64,000 bases of DNA from Pristionchus mayeri (lineage: Eukaryota; Nematoda; Chromadorea; Rhabditida; Neodiplogasteridae), in assembly GCA_036245805.1 (NCBI GenBank), contig BTRK01000001.1, forward strand, positions 13,082,001 through 13,146,000, in the 5' to 3' direction. The position numbers were made by a program, and so were the translations under genes. Shown here in pieces: positions 47,385 to 56,995 of this stretch. Position 1 is the first letter of the stretch. Every line of letters starts with the position of its first letter. The notes under the pieces are model-generated. The model did not search any database and was not told the DNA's origin. It saw nothing but the letters and a program-made list of their open reading frames with translations.

Positions 47385-48342
47385 TTCTTTTTGATGAGAG
47401 TACCTCCCCCGGTGCTTCTCTATGAGAATCGGTATATCGATTTTCCGAGACTTCACACATTGTGTTTTTTGGCTATATCTTCGGAACAAATTGAGCTAAA
47501 GGGTCAAAATATCACAGATTTCATACTGTTGTGTAGGAGCAACCACGTGTCAAGTTTTATAGCGAACATACTGAAAATTTCAAAAATTGAAAAAATTGTT
47601 CACCAATTTTCTGCCACATGAAACCCAAATCGGATTCAGCGAAAAATCTCATTTCTTGTCACTTTATGAAAATATTAGAGAACTACTGTGCGAAATTGCG
47701 AGACTAGGTGATTCTTTATACCCATTTTTCATCTGAATACTCGGCGAGGGTCAGAGTGGAGCGGTTGTTCAGAAGTAGTCGGGCTTAACAATCGCATTAT
47801 CAGATCACGAACATTTCACGTCAAATGACCCCAATTCAACGATAAATGTGCATAACTTGGCATAAATATACTATCGTGTTGGTTTAGTGCAAATCTGGCA
47901 ATGCTCTATTTTTACCCTAACCTCATGAAATCGTTCCTTCCCCGCTGACCCTCGCCGAGTATTCACATGTAAAATGGGTATACAGAATTGCCTAATCTCG
48001 CAATTTCGCACAGTAGTTCTTTAATAGCTGCTGCATAAAGTGACAAGAAATCAGATTTTTCGCCGATTGGGTAGTTTCATGTGGTTGAAAATTAGTAAAC
48101 AAATTTTTTCGATTTTTGACATTTTCAGCCTGTTCGCTATAAAGCTTGGCACGTTGTTGCTCCTATGCTACAGTATGACTCCTGTGAAATTTTGACCCTT
48201 TAGCTCAATTTGTTCCGAAGATATAGCCAAAAAAACACAATTTGCGATTTCTCGAAAAATCGATATACCGATTCTAATCGATAAGCACCAAACACGCTGG
48301 ATAGTGGTTTCGCATCATCGGGGGAGGTACTCTCATCAAAAT
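47385..48342. mobile_element. Foldback element FB3, intron 5 of SEVL-B
   Basis: The ends TTTTGATGAGAGTACCTCCC and GGGAGGTACTCTCATCAAAA are inverted. Inner TTCGGAACAAATTGAGCTAA, GACCCTCGCCGAGTATTC and GTAGTTC pairs continue the pairing to a centre near 47865. The right end lies only 7 bases before exon 6, so it supplies that exon's 3' splice-site neighbourhood. Confidence 0.85.
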
Positions 48343-48606
48343 TTTCAGTATAACCTCCCAACCGTGTACGCTACTGGCTTCGACTCTCTCGCCATGTGTA
48401 GGCCCGTATACACAGCGACGTAAGCTTTGTGATGACAAATCAAATTAAACCAAAACGTCGAATTGAAACCGAAATGTCACCTAAAGTATTTCCGAGATCA
48501 GCTGAATCTGCACTGAACACTGCTTTTCCGATCTATTCGCCGATTGCCACCCTTGCATTTGCGGATTACTTTGGGAGTATACAAGCGATTGTTTCCGGAA
48601 ATCCGA

Positions 48607-49852
48607 GTATGTTTGATATGCCGTTCATGAAATGAAAACAAATCATATTACACTGATCTCGTTCCAATAAGTGCATCACGTACGATAGTGTAATAATAAT
48701 TGTGATTTAATGCTGTCAATAATTCCAATGCAAAAAAAAATTATCGTGGTTAATTTAAATGGGACCAAAAGTATTGACCCCCACGTAACCTCGAATAAGA
48801 CACTAGCATTGAAGAGTCCGTATCTCTGTTCAAGCCTGTCAACTACTCCATGTCATACCTGCTTAATAATTGCATTGCGCTCATATAAATTGATTCTAAA
48901 TGATGGTGCATAGTCAAATGTATGGCAGTTAAGCGCCACCTTGACCCGCTACTGATTTGCGCGAAACCTTTGCCGTAAGATAATACCAATAAAGCAATAT
49001 CTTGTTAATAAATCTGCTCATGGAGGGTAACCATTACACTTTAAGGAACTCCAGTCGAAATAAATCCATGGCTTCTAGAGGCAGATAAATAGGCAATATG
49101 CGCATGTATACTTGTGGTGGCATAAATTTCGCATTTTTGGTGTTTTGTTCAACATGGCGATAACTGGCTGTAAACTTATATGGCTATTAGCTGTGTCTAA
49201 GTATGAATTTTAGAATAATAAAAATGGATGGTAACGGCGCTTGAATAATCCAAATACACTGTCGAAATATGCTGAAAAATTAATTCATAGAGGCAGTAGA
49301 AACATTTGGGCAACTATTCTGATGCACGAGTCCCGATAAACGTTCGTACCGGGCAGGAAAGATATTCAATCGCTCTAAAAAGTTGAAAATAACATCTTCA
49401 TTACATTTCACACATTCCTATGCGAAAACCAGATTTGTAACTAACCTTCTCGTAAAGTTATCAATGTCCAAAAAATGGTCATGCAAAAAAGTGTTTTTCA
49501 AAACCTCGAAAAAAATTTCTGGGTAGGCCTCGGGCATGTCTCTAACCACAGAAAGTTTGGCGAGTAAGAAAAAATCTATGTAAGAATAAAGTTTGTTTGA
49601 AAAAGTGAAATTCGATTGCGTCATAACTACGCAATCAGTAATTATGCACGTGATCGCGCAATATTCGCATCATATTCTTCGATTGATTTGCTATTTAGCG
49701 CCCCAACATCGAACTAGCTGAGTCAACGGTAGAAAAAGTCATATGAAAAATTCAAATGGTTTCAATACTTTTGGGCGCTACTGGATATCGTTCGATTGGA
49801 TGTGTAAAATGAAGACACATGAATTTCGAACAATAATATTGAAGCATTTCAG
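48607..49852. other. Intron 7 of SEVL-B with a possible Tc1-like relic
   Basis: GGACCAAAAGTATTGACCCC (48761) and TTCAATACTTTTGGGCGC (49761) form a loose inverted pair about 1 kb apart, as in a degenerate Tc1-type element. A hairpin-MITE remnant (GAAGACACATGAATTTCGAA) sits at 49811-49832. No transposase is recognisable. Confidence 0.4.
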
Positions 49853-50896
49853 ATGGACAAATTTCAACGGGTACTGACACAACATCTGTGTTTGCTTCCC
49901 CAGGTAAAAACTTGCAGTGTTCACACAAAAAAATACACTTTAATTTGTAATTTTACAAAAAATACAACGATGATCAGGTTTACGCTCGAATGGGCGAAAT
50001 TAGTTCAAGAAAACAATTGGTTTTCACAACGAAAAACATGTTAAATGAAGCTGGCAATTTGGTTATTTCTGATTGTAGGCTACGTCGGATGCGGAATCGA
50101 TGCACAAACTGGGGGCCCTGCGAAGTACTATGTGGACAATAGCATGATCGGCTTTGACAGCTCGTTTACTGTGCAGAGCGACAAGTGAGTGGATGCCAAC
50201 TTAAACTGAAGAGCAAGGATCGAACAATGATGATCTCCCACATTCTCTATTGTTGATCTCATAAAATGATTTCATAAATGATCTCATAAAATCCAATGTA
50301 TGATCTCATAAAATCCTATGAAAATGAAGTCAATTTAGTTGTATGATCAGTAGTTTTATTTTGCGGATATTTACTGTAATATCCCGTAATCTCCGTATCA
50401 AAAGTTCTGAAATGGAAGTGAACTAGTGTACCACCACTTCATACGAAACTTTTTTGTTTTTTTTCAGTGGGCTCACTGTTCGCATCTCTGGCGACTATTC
50501 GCTATCTGCTGTGGGGGATGAAGTCACGCTCAGTGTGGATAAGATTGAGAAAACGTAAAGGGTTATTTATATTTGCTAGAAATCAAGATTGTGAGCTTTG
50601 AGATGATATAAAAGTCATGATATTTCTTCTTATATTACCCAATATTTTAACGTAATCTTTGATTGAAGACTTAATGGAACCGGTGGAATTCCTCAATGGA
50701 ACGCACGTTCTTACGAACCATCGAAGAAGGATTCGCCGGTGCAAATCGGAGTGAAGTGGGAGAGGCAATGCTGGACCCAGGACTCGTTTGCGATTCAGAT
50801 TGATGTGAGCACCTAGTAGTGATTTGTACCAGATTTAAATTTTAAAAAAATACACTATCTAAACTGTAATCTGAATTCGGCACGATTCTGTCTACT

Positions 50897-51359
50897 TGTG
50901 AGAGCATTCGCGAGAGAATCGACAACTTTGAGGCCTGCTGGGACGTAGGAATTCATAGTGTTCTTTTCCCACGAAAATATGGTATTTAATACTTCGAATC
51001 GAGCTATATCGAATGGCGTTGGCCGTTTTTTGAAGAAAAAAAAACATTTTTGCGGCCGAGGCATGGACCCAAAGTGGGCGGAGTCTCGCTTTGGTCGTGA
51101 AAAATCAATCTTTGAGGGCGTTTTTCGACCTTTTCCGATAGAAATATCAAAAAAGGTACACATGCATAAGAAAGATGATTCTTCGAGGAACATTGTTATC
51201 TCTTTGTTGTGGTCGAAAAGTTAAAAACTGCCTCACACAGCAAACTTTTGCGAAAATTTCGATAAATCGCTTTAAACCAAAAACGTAGTGGGTTTTCATG
51301 CTTAATCAATTGGTACATAAGTATTGTCTTTTTTTGCCAAAAAATGAAGGTCTAAAAGA
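50897..51359 (+). repeat. Repeat X, copy 3, in intron 11 of SEVL-B
   Basis: GAGAGCATTCGCGAGAGAAT ... GGGACGTAGGAATTCATAG ... GCATGGACCCAAAGTGGGC ... truncated at GGTCTAAAAG, where other copies continue CTTTGCGCTG. The third palindrome starts at the truncation point. Confidence 0.85.
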
Positions 51360-51481
51360 CGAATTTAATACGATCTAATGTATTCATTTAACTAGTACGC
51401 GTTCGATGCAATGATGCATTAATTTGATACACCTGTTTCGCAAAATAATTAACTGGTGTTATTATAAAAAATATCTTAGGA

Positions 51482-51576
51482 CTCGCATTGTTTTCAAAGT
51501 ATTCTGAGAATCGGTCCGTCTTCAACATTGAATGGGGAGGCGCACGAACTGACAGGCACCCATCGTTGAGGGACAT
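51482..51576 (-). pseudogene. Exon 1 of the 66-residue ORF, inverted copy
   Basis: Encodes MSLNDGCLSVRAPPHSML on the minus strand; mirror of 55924-56018. The arm ends before exon 2. The donor is GCGAGT where the 19527 copy has GTGAGT. Confidence 0.7.
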
Positions 51577-51923
51577 ATACTAGACACGAGAATATATAAA
51601 TTATTATGATAAATTTATTCAAAAAGCTAGGTCACAATATCTCTGAAGTTTACAACTACATTACAATGAAAAATGCGAAAACTAGCAGGAAGCTGCAGCT
51701 AATGCCGATGGGTTGACCACTTTTTGTAGTTGACCAGACTTGCTCCTCAGTCTTTGTCGTTCTGTCGTCATTCTCTACAGATTCCGCAGTTGTCGACACG
51801 TCATCCGGTGACTGTTTTGAATCGACCGTTGTTGTTGTTGTCGTCGTTGTTGTTGTTGTTGTGGTTGCTGCTGGTGTTGTTGTTGTAGTTGTTGTATCAA
51901 CGCTCGTTCCAGCTTGCGTTGTA

Positions 51924-53179
51924 TTAGGTTGGTCGATAATGAATACAAGATTTTTTAAAAAATTTAATTTTCCCGCTTTTTTGCAGGTTGGCAATTTCCC
52001 AACTCTAGAATGTTCTAGAGTGTTCTCGGAGGTACTCCCCTAAAGATATATAAAAGCGGCCGCTTCAAGGTAGAATAAACTATGACCGACATTACCGAAG
52101 ACCAACTTCACGTCTTGTACTATTACGAATGGCTGCGCGGAGCCAACGCGAGCAAGACCACTGCTAACATCAACGGAGCATTCAAGAAGGATGTGACTAC
52201 CTACAGCACAGTACACCGATGGTTCAATCGCTTTGAGGAAGGAGAGACGAATCTCGAAAGCGGACACTCCACTGGTCCCCCAATCACCACCGATGATTCT
52301 GAATTACTCCGTGCCATAAGGGAGAAGCCGGAATCAAGCACCCGTGAACTGGCGACCACACTTGGGTGCGTCCATAGTACTGTTGTCAACCACCTCAAAA
52401 CGCTTGGCTACCACAAAGTTCTATCCAGATGGGTGCACCACCAACTCACCGATGGCCAGAGGATGACCCGTACAAGCATCTGCCAATCTCTCCTCCTTCG
52501 CCCCCACAGGAAGGAGCTTCTAGAAGACCTCGTGACTGGAGATGAAAGTTGGATCCTCTACGATAACAGTACCCGTCACGCTGTCTGGATCCCCCGAGGA
52601 GAAGAGCCGCCAACGCAACCCAAAGCCGACCCACATCCAAAGAAGATTCTTCTGTGCTGCTTCTGGGATGCGCAAGGGATGCTGTACTATGACCTGCTCA
52701 CTCAAGGGAAAACAGTCAGTTCTATCCTCTACAGTACTCAACTGGACAATCTGGCCGCTGCGATGAAACAGAAGCGTCGGAGACGAACTACAGTATACCT
52801 GCTTCATGACAACGCTCGACCTCATACAGCAAAGTTAACTCAGTCCAAGCTTGCCGAACTGAACTGGGAAACCGTACCCCACCCGCCATATTCTCCTGAC
52901 TTGGCACCCTCTGACTACCACTTGTTCCGGGCCCTCAAGTTGTTCCTACGCAACAAAACCTTCGCGGACTTTGACCACCTGAAAACCGATGTCGCCAACT
53001 TCTTCGAGTCCCAGCCATCGTTCTTCTGGGAGAACGGCATCAATGACCTGCCCAATAGGTGGACCAATGTTGTGCAGTACAATGGTGATTATATTGTTGA
53101 TTGATTGTTGTGTGTTGTTGAATTATAAATAAAAATGTTATGAACAAAAAAATCTTGCATTCATTATCGACCAACCTAA
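51924..53179 (+). mobile_element. Mariner element, complete, left-arm copy
   Basis: The terminal inverted repeats begin TTAGGTTGGTCGATAATGAA and are flanked by TA duplications (51922-51923, 53180-53181). 1,256 bp long with one transposase frame. Inserted in the Thr-rich stalk exon of SEVL-B and carried into both arms of the third palindrome. Confidence 0.93.
52082..53104 (+). CDS. Mariner transposase, 340 residues, intact, left-arm copy
   Basis: Single-exon cut-and-paste transposase that would bind the element's inverted repeats and move it into TA sites. Paired helix-turn-helix DNA-binding region at residues about 1-110 and the family linker near 117-122, here WVHHQL where most relatives have WVPHxL. 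The catalytic triad is D154 (in TGDES), D243 (in HDNARPH) and D278 (in YSPDLAPSDYHLF), giving the D,D34D spacing of mariner. Length matches the usual 340-350 residues. No stops or shifts, so it may be active or very recently inserted. Confidence 0.93.
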   Translation: MTDITEDQLHVLYYYEWLRGANASKTTANINGAFKKDVTTYSTVHRWFNRFEEGETNLESGHSTGPPITTDDSELLRAIREKPESSTRELATTLGCVHSTVVNHLKTLGYHKVLSRWVHHQLTDGQRMTRTSICQSLLLRPHRKELLEDLVTGDESWILYDNSTRHAVWIPRGEEPPTQPKADPHPKKILLCCFWDAQGMLYYDLLTQGKTVSSILYSTQLDNLAAAMKQKRRRRTTVYLLHDNARPHTAKLTQSKLAELNWETVPHPPYSPDLAPSDYHLFRALKLFLRNKTFADFDHLKTDVANFFESQPSFFWENGINDLPNRWTNVVQYNGDYIVD

Positions 53180-53410
53180 TAGTTTCCACATAATTTGGGC
53201 AGTTTGCTGTCGTGTCGTCCGCCATTTTTGCGTGAGTGCTCGACGCATCTGTGGTTGTAGATTGAGTTGTTGACGAAGTTTCGTCTGCTGGTTGTTTTGC
53301 AGGTTTGCTGATCACCTATAAATGATACAAATGTAGACTGATCATCATCTGCATTTCTTTTCTGATGCACCCAATGTAAAGCAAGAACCATAATATTTCA
53401 GGAATTATAA

Positions 53411-54075
53411 GAGGGGAATCGAGAAAGACTCGACATACTCCGGGACGTAGGAATTCATAGTGTTCTTTTCCCACGAAAATATAGTATTTAGTACTTCGAA
53501 TCGAGCTATATCGAATGGCTTTGGCCGTTTTTTGAAGAAAAAAAAACATTTTTGCGGCCGAGGCATGGACCCAAAGTGGGCGGAGTCTCGCTTTGGTCAT
53601 GAAAAATCAATCTTTGAGGGCGTTTTTCGACCTTTTCCGATAGAAATATCAAAAAAGGTACACATGCATAAGAAAGATGATTCTTCGAGGAACATTTTTA
53701 TATCTTTGTTGTGGTCGAAAAGCCAAAAACTGCCTCACACAGCAAACTTTTGCGAAAATTTCGATAAATCGCTTTAAACCAAAAACGTAGTGGGTTTTCA
53801 TGCTTAATCAATTTGTCCATATGTATACTCTTTTTTTGCCAAAAAATTTGGGTCTAAAAGCTTTGCGCTGTAATTACGGTGTCGTTTAAGTAAAACTTGA
53901 CACAGGGACCAGGTATAGACAGGATGCTTCCGATGTGTCAATGAAGTCCATTTGAATCAAAATTAAAAAATCGATATAGCTCGATTCGAAGTACTAAATA
54001 CTATATTTTCGTGGGAAAAGAACACTATGAATTCCTACGTCCCGGAGTATGTCGAGTCTTTCTCGATTCCCCTCT
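53411..54075 (+). repeat. Repeat X, copy 4, centre of the third palindrome
   Basis: Starts GAGGGGAATCGAGAAAGACT and contains GGGACGTAGGAATTCATAG, GCATGGACCCAAAGTGGGC, TTTGCGAAAATTTCGATAAA and CAATGAAGTCCATTTGAATC. It ends with an inverted copy of its first 105 bases (CTATATTTTCGTGGGAAAAG ... CGATTCCCCTC). This is the only X copy in the window with both terminal inverted ends in place. Confidence 0.85.
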
Positions 54076-54305
54076 TATAATTCCTGAAATATTATGGTTC
54101 TTGCTTTACATTGGGTGCATCAGAAAAGAAATGCAGATGATGATCAGTCTACATTTGTATCATTTATAGGTGATCAGCAAACCTGCAAAACAACCAGCAG
54201 ACGAAACTTCGTCAACAACTCAATCTACAACCACAGATGCGTCGAGCACTCACGCAAAAATGGCGGACGACACGACAGCAAACTGCCCAAATTATGTGGA
54301 AACTA

Positions 54306-55561
54306 TTAGGTTGGTCGATAATGAATGCAAGATTTTTTTGTTCATAACATTTTTATTTATAATTCAACAACACACAACAATCAATCAACAATATAATCAC
54401 CATTGTACTGCACAACATTGGTCCACCTATTGGGCAGGTCATTGATGCCGTTCTCCCAGAAGAACGATGGCTGGGACTCGAAGAAGTTGGCGACATCGGT
54501 TTTCAGGTGGTCAAAGTCCGCGAAGGTTTTGTTGCGTAGGAACAACTTGAGGGCCCGGAACAAGTGGTAGTCAGAGGGTGCCAAGTCAGGAGAATATGGC
54601 GGGTGGGGTACGGTTTCCCAGTTCAGTTCGGCAAGCTTGGACTGAGTTAACTTTGCTGTATGAGGTCGAGCGTTGTCATGAAGCAGGTATACTGTAGTTC
54701 GTCTCCGACGCTTCTGTTTCATCGCAGCGGCCAGATTGTCCAGTTGAGTACTGTAGAGGATAGAACTGACTGTTTTCCCTTGAGTGAGCAGGTCATAGTA
54801 CAGCATCCCTTGCGCATCCCAGAAGCAGCACAGAAGAATCTTCTTTGGATGTGGGTCGGCTTTGGGTTGCGTTGGCGGCTCTTCTCCTCGGGGGATCCAG
54901 ACAGCGTGACGGGTACTGTTATCGTAGAGGATCCAACTTTCATCTCCAGTCACGAGGTCTTCTAGAAGCTCCTTCCTGTGGGGGCGAAGGAGGAGAGATT
55001 GGCAGATGCTTGTACGGGTCATCCTCTGGCCATCGGTGAGTTGGTGGTGCACCCATCTGGATAGAACTTTGTGGTAGCCAAGCGTTTTGAGGTGGTTGAC
55101 AACAGTACTATGGACGCACCCAAGTGTGGTCGCCAGTTCACGGGTGCTTGATTCCGGCTTCTCCCTTATGGCACGGAGTAATTCAGAATCATCGGTGGTG
55201 ATTGGGGGACCAGTGGAGTGTCCGCTTTCGAGATTCGTCTCTCCTTCCTCAAAGCGATTGAACCATCGGTGTACTGTGCTGTAGGTAGTCACATCCTTCT
55301 TGAATGCTCCGTTGATGTTAGCAGTGGTCTTGCTCGCGTTGGCTCCGCGCAGCCATTCGTAATAGTACAAGACGTGAAGTTGGTCTTCGGTAATGTCGGT
55401 CATAGTTTATTCTACCTTGAAGCGGCCGCTTTTATATATCTTTAGGGGAGTACCTCCGAGAACACTCTAGAACATTCTAGAGTTGGGAAATTGCCAACCT
55501 GCAAAAAAGCGGGAAAATTAAATTTTTTAAAAAATCTTGTATTCATTATCGACCAACCTAA
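54306..55561 (-). mobile_element. Mariner element, complete, right-arm copy
   Basis: Mirror of 51924-53179, TA duplications at 54304-54305 and 55562-55563. Removing it rejoins the SEVL-B stalk from NYVE to the Thr-rich run in agreement with SEVL-C, which locates the insertion inside an exon. Confidence 0.93.
54381..55403 (-). CDS. Mariner transposase, 340 residues, intact, right-arm copy
   Basis: Translation is the same as that of 52082-53104 as far as I compared, including the D154, D243, D278 triad. The two copies face each other across X copy 4. Confidence 0.93.
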   Translation of the reverse strand: MTDITEDQLHVLYYYEWLRGANASKTTANINGAFKKDVTTYSTVHRWFNRFEEGETNLESGHSTGPPITTDDSELLRAIREKPESSTRELATTLGCVHSTVVNHLKTLGYHKVLSRWVHHQLTDGQRMTRTSICQSLLLRPHRKELLEDLVTGDESWILYDNSTRHAVWIPRGEEPPTQPKADPHPKKILLCCFWDAQGMLYYDLLTQGKTVSSILYSTQLDNLAAAMKQKRRRRTTVYLLHDNARPHTAKLTQSKLAELNWETVPHPPYSPDLAPSDYHLFRALKLFLRNKTFADFDHLKTDVANFFESQPSFFWENGINDLPNRWTNVVQYNGDYIVD

Positions 55562-55923
55562 TACAACGCAAGCTGGAACGAGCGTTGATACAACAACTAC
55601 AACAACAACACCAGCAGCAACCACAACAACAACAACAACGACGACAACAACAACAACAACAACAACAACAACGGTCGATTCAAAACAGTCACCGGATGAC
55701 GTGTCGACAACTGCGGAATCTGTAGAGAATGACGACAGAACGACAAAGACTGAGGAGCAAGTCTGGTCAACTACAAAAAGTGGTCAACCCATCGGCATTA
55801 GCTGCAGCTTCCTGCTAGTTTTCGCATTTTTCATTGTAATGTAGTTGTAAACTTCAGAGATATTGTGACCTAGCTTTTTGAATAAATTTATCATAATAAT
55901 TTATATATTCTCGTGTCTAGTAT

Positions 55924-56308
55924 ATGTCCCTCAACGATGGGTGCCTGTCAGTTCGTGCGCCTCCCCATTCAATGTTGAAGACGGACCGATTCTCAGAATA
56001 CTTTGAAAACAATGCGAGTCCTAAGATCCTTTTTATAATAACACCAGTTAATTATTTTGCGAAACAGGTGTATCAAATTAATGCATCATTGCATCGAACG
56101 CGTACTAGTTAAATGAATACATTAGATCGTATTAAATTCGTTAATTTATTAAAAATGAGAGTGAAACATATTAGCAGCGTCTAATCAATGCATTTTTCAG
56201 AAATCACTAGTTCCCCGAGGCGAGAAACGTGATGCATTGGGGGGGGGGGGGGGAATTGTCGAAAGTGCCGTTGATGATGCCCACAACCTGTCCACTGTCA
56301 TCAAATGA
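55924..56308 (+). CDS. 66-residue ORF paralogue with poly-Gly expansion
   Basis: Exon 1 55924-56018 (MSLNDGCLSVRAPPHSML), donor GCGAGT in place of GTGAGT, exon 2 from about 56204 to the stop at 56306-56308. A run of 15 G encodes extra Gly in the middle and keeps frame; the C-terminus (VIK) and stop align with the 19527 copy. Small unrecognised protein; the GC donor and G-run suggest it may be decaying. Confidence 0.45.
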
Positions 56309-56995
56309 AACTACCCGTGGCGTTGTTCTTTTATGTGATTGTTATTTGTGCGAAAATGACTATAAATTATTCATTTAATTGATTTTTTAAAATTTTGTTG
56401 AACGATATTTGATGATGATCGGACGAATTGAATCAGCTACGCGAAGTTTGGTATCTAGCATACTGTTCTCATTACTTCTGAATCGCAATTTAGGTATGGT
56501 TGAGTTGCCCAACACATGCCTCTTTCGATTTACCTACTTGAAAAAAATGACGAGCACACAAAAAATCGCACTCGAAACTTTGGAGTGTGCTTTTTGGAGT
56601 GGCAACTGAACAAATAAGCTTCTCAATCGCCGGATTAAATACGGTGCTGCATCGCGTCCGAAGGCACGTTTGGCCCACATCACGCCAACGCATCACCAAA
56701 TCACTCAAACTGTGCCCAAAACAGAAAACTAGAAGCTAATTAGAGAAAGTAATCGGAAGAAAAAAAACACCTGAAATGATGTTCTGCAATTGTGTTTCTG
56801 AATCGTGTTTTTTTTTAATATTGTTTTATCAATTGACACATTTGGATTGGTAAAGGCCACACTATTCTTCCGAAGATTAAGAAGGCGTGGACATGTCCGA
56901 CCTGGGCTCAAGTCATCACGTCTGATCACATAATCCCCAAGATTATCTTCAGAAAAGCTTGAAAAGCCCACGAAAGAGCACCGATAGCATCAGCT
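56309..56995. other. Conserved block upstream of SEVL-C
   Basis: Homologous to 19855-20578 upstream of SEVL-E; probably the promoter and 5' region of the duplicated gene unit. No separate gene seen. Confidence 0.5.

Larger units (their letters stand above)
51656..53315 (-). pseudogene. Inverted copy of SEVL-B last exon, interrupted by mariner
   Basis: Minus-strand copy of 54170-55844: VISKPAKQPADETSS, an NYVE junction, then the mariner, then a Thr-rich stalk and the hydrophobic GPI tail. The stalk repeat is 15 bases shorter than in the right arm. It has no upstream exons in this orientation. Confidence 0.8.
51360..53512. repeat. Third palindrome, left arm
   Basis: Reverse complement of 53975-56142 (coordinate sum 107485 inside, 107502 at the outer end because of repeat-length change in the CAA stalk). 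Carries an inverted copy of the SEVL-B last exon with its mariner and exon 1 of the 66-residue ORF. Confidence 0.95.
44414..55844 (+). pseudogene. SEVL-B: exons 5-12 of a GPI-type SEVL gene, invaded by repeats and a mariner
   Basis: Exons: 44414-44544, 48349-48419, 48497-48606, 49853-49903, 50079-50184, 50468-50554, 50669-50804, then a last exon 54170-55844 interrupted by a mariner at 54306-55561. Phases are consistent for exons 5-11. Recognisable blocks: YNTTVVYVTND, YATGFDSL with CRPVY, ESALNTAFPIYSPIAT, FASPGYVGCGIDA, YYVDNSMIGFDSSFTV and CWTQDSFAIQID. Then come a Thr-rich stalk encoded by (ACA/CAA)n and a hydrophobic tail (ISCSFLLVFAFFIVM) typical of GPI attachment. Exons 1-4 are missing and SEVL-E supplies the matching 5' half. 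Intron 5 (3.8 kb) holds three foldback elements; intron 11 holds X, an inverted copy of the last exon region, and X. The gene cannot make the family protein as assembled. Confidence 0.8.
53975..56142. repeat. Third palindrome, right arm
   Basis: Reverse complement of 51360-53512. It contains the SEVL-B last exon in its expected orientation and spacing relative to exon 11, so this arm is the ancestral one and the left arm is the copy. Confidence 0.95.

Noticed and set aside
51795..51890. Independent simple-sequence locus of CAA/GTT repeats
   Set aside because: The repeat encodes the Thr-rich stalk of the SEVL-B last exon, in frame with conserved flanks.
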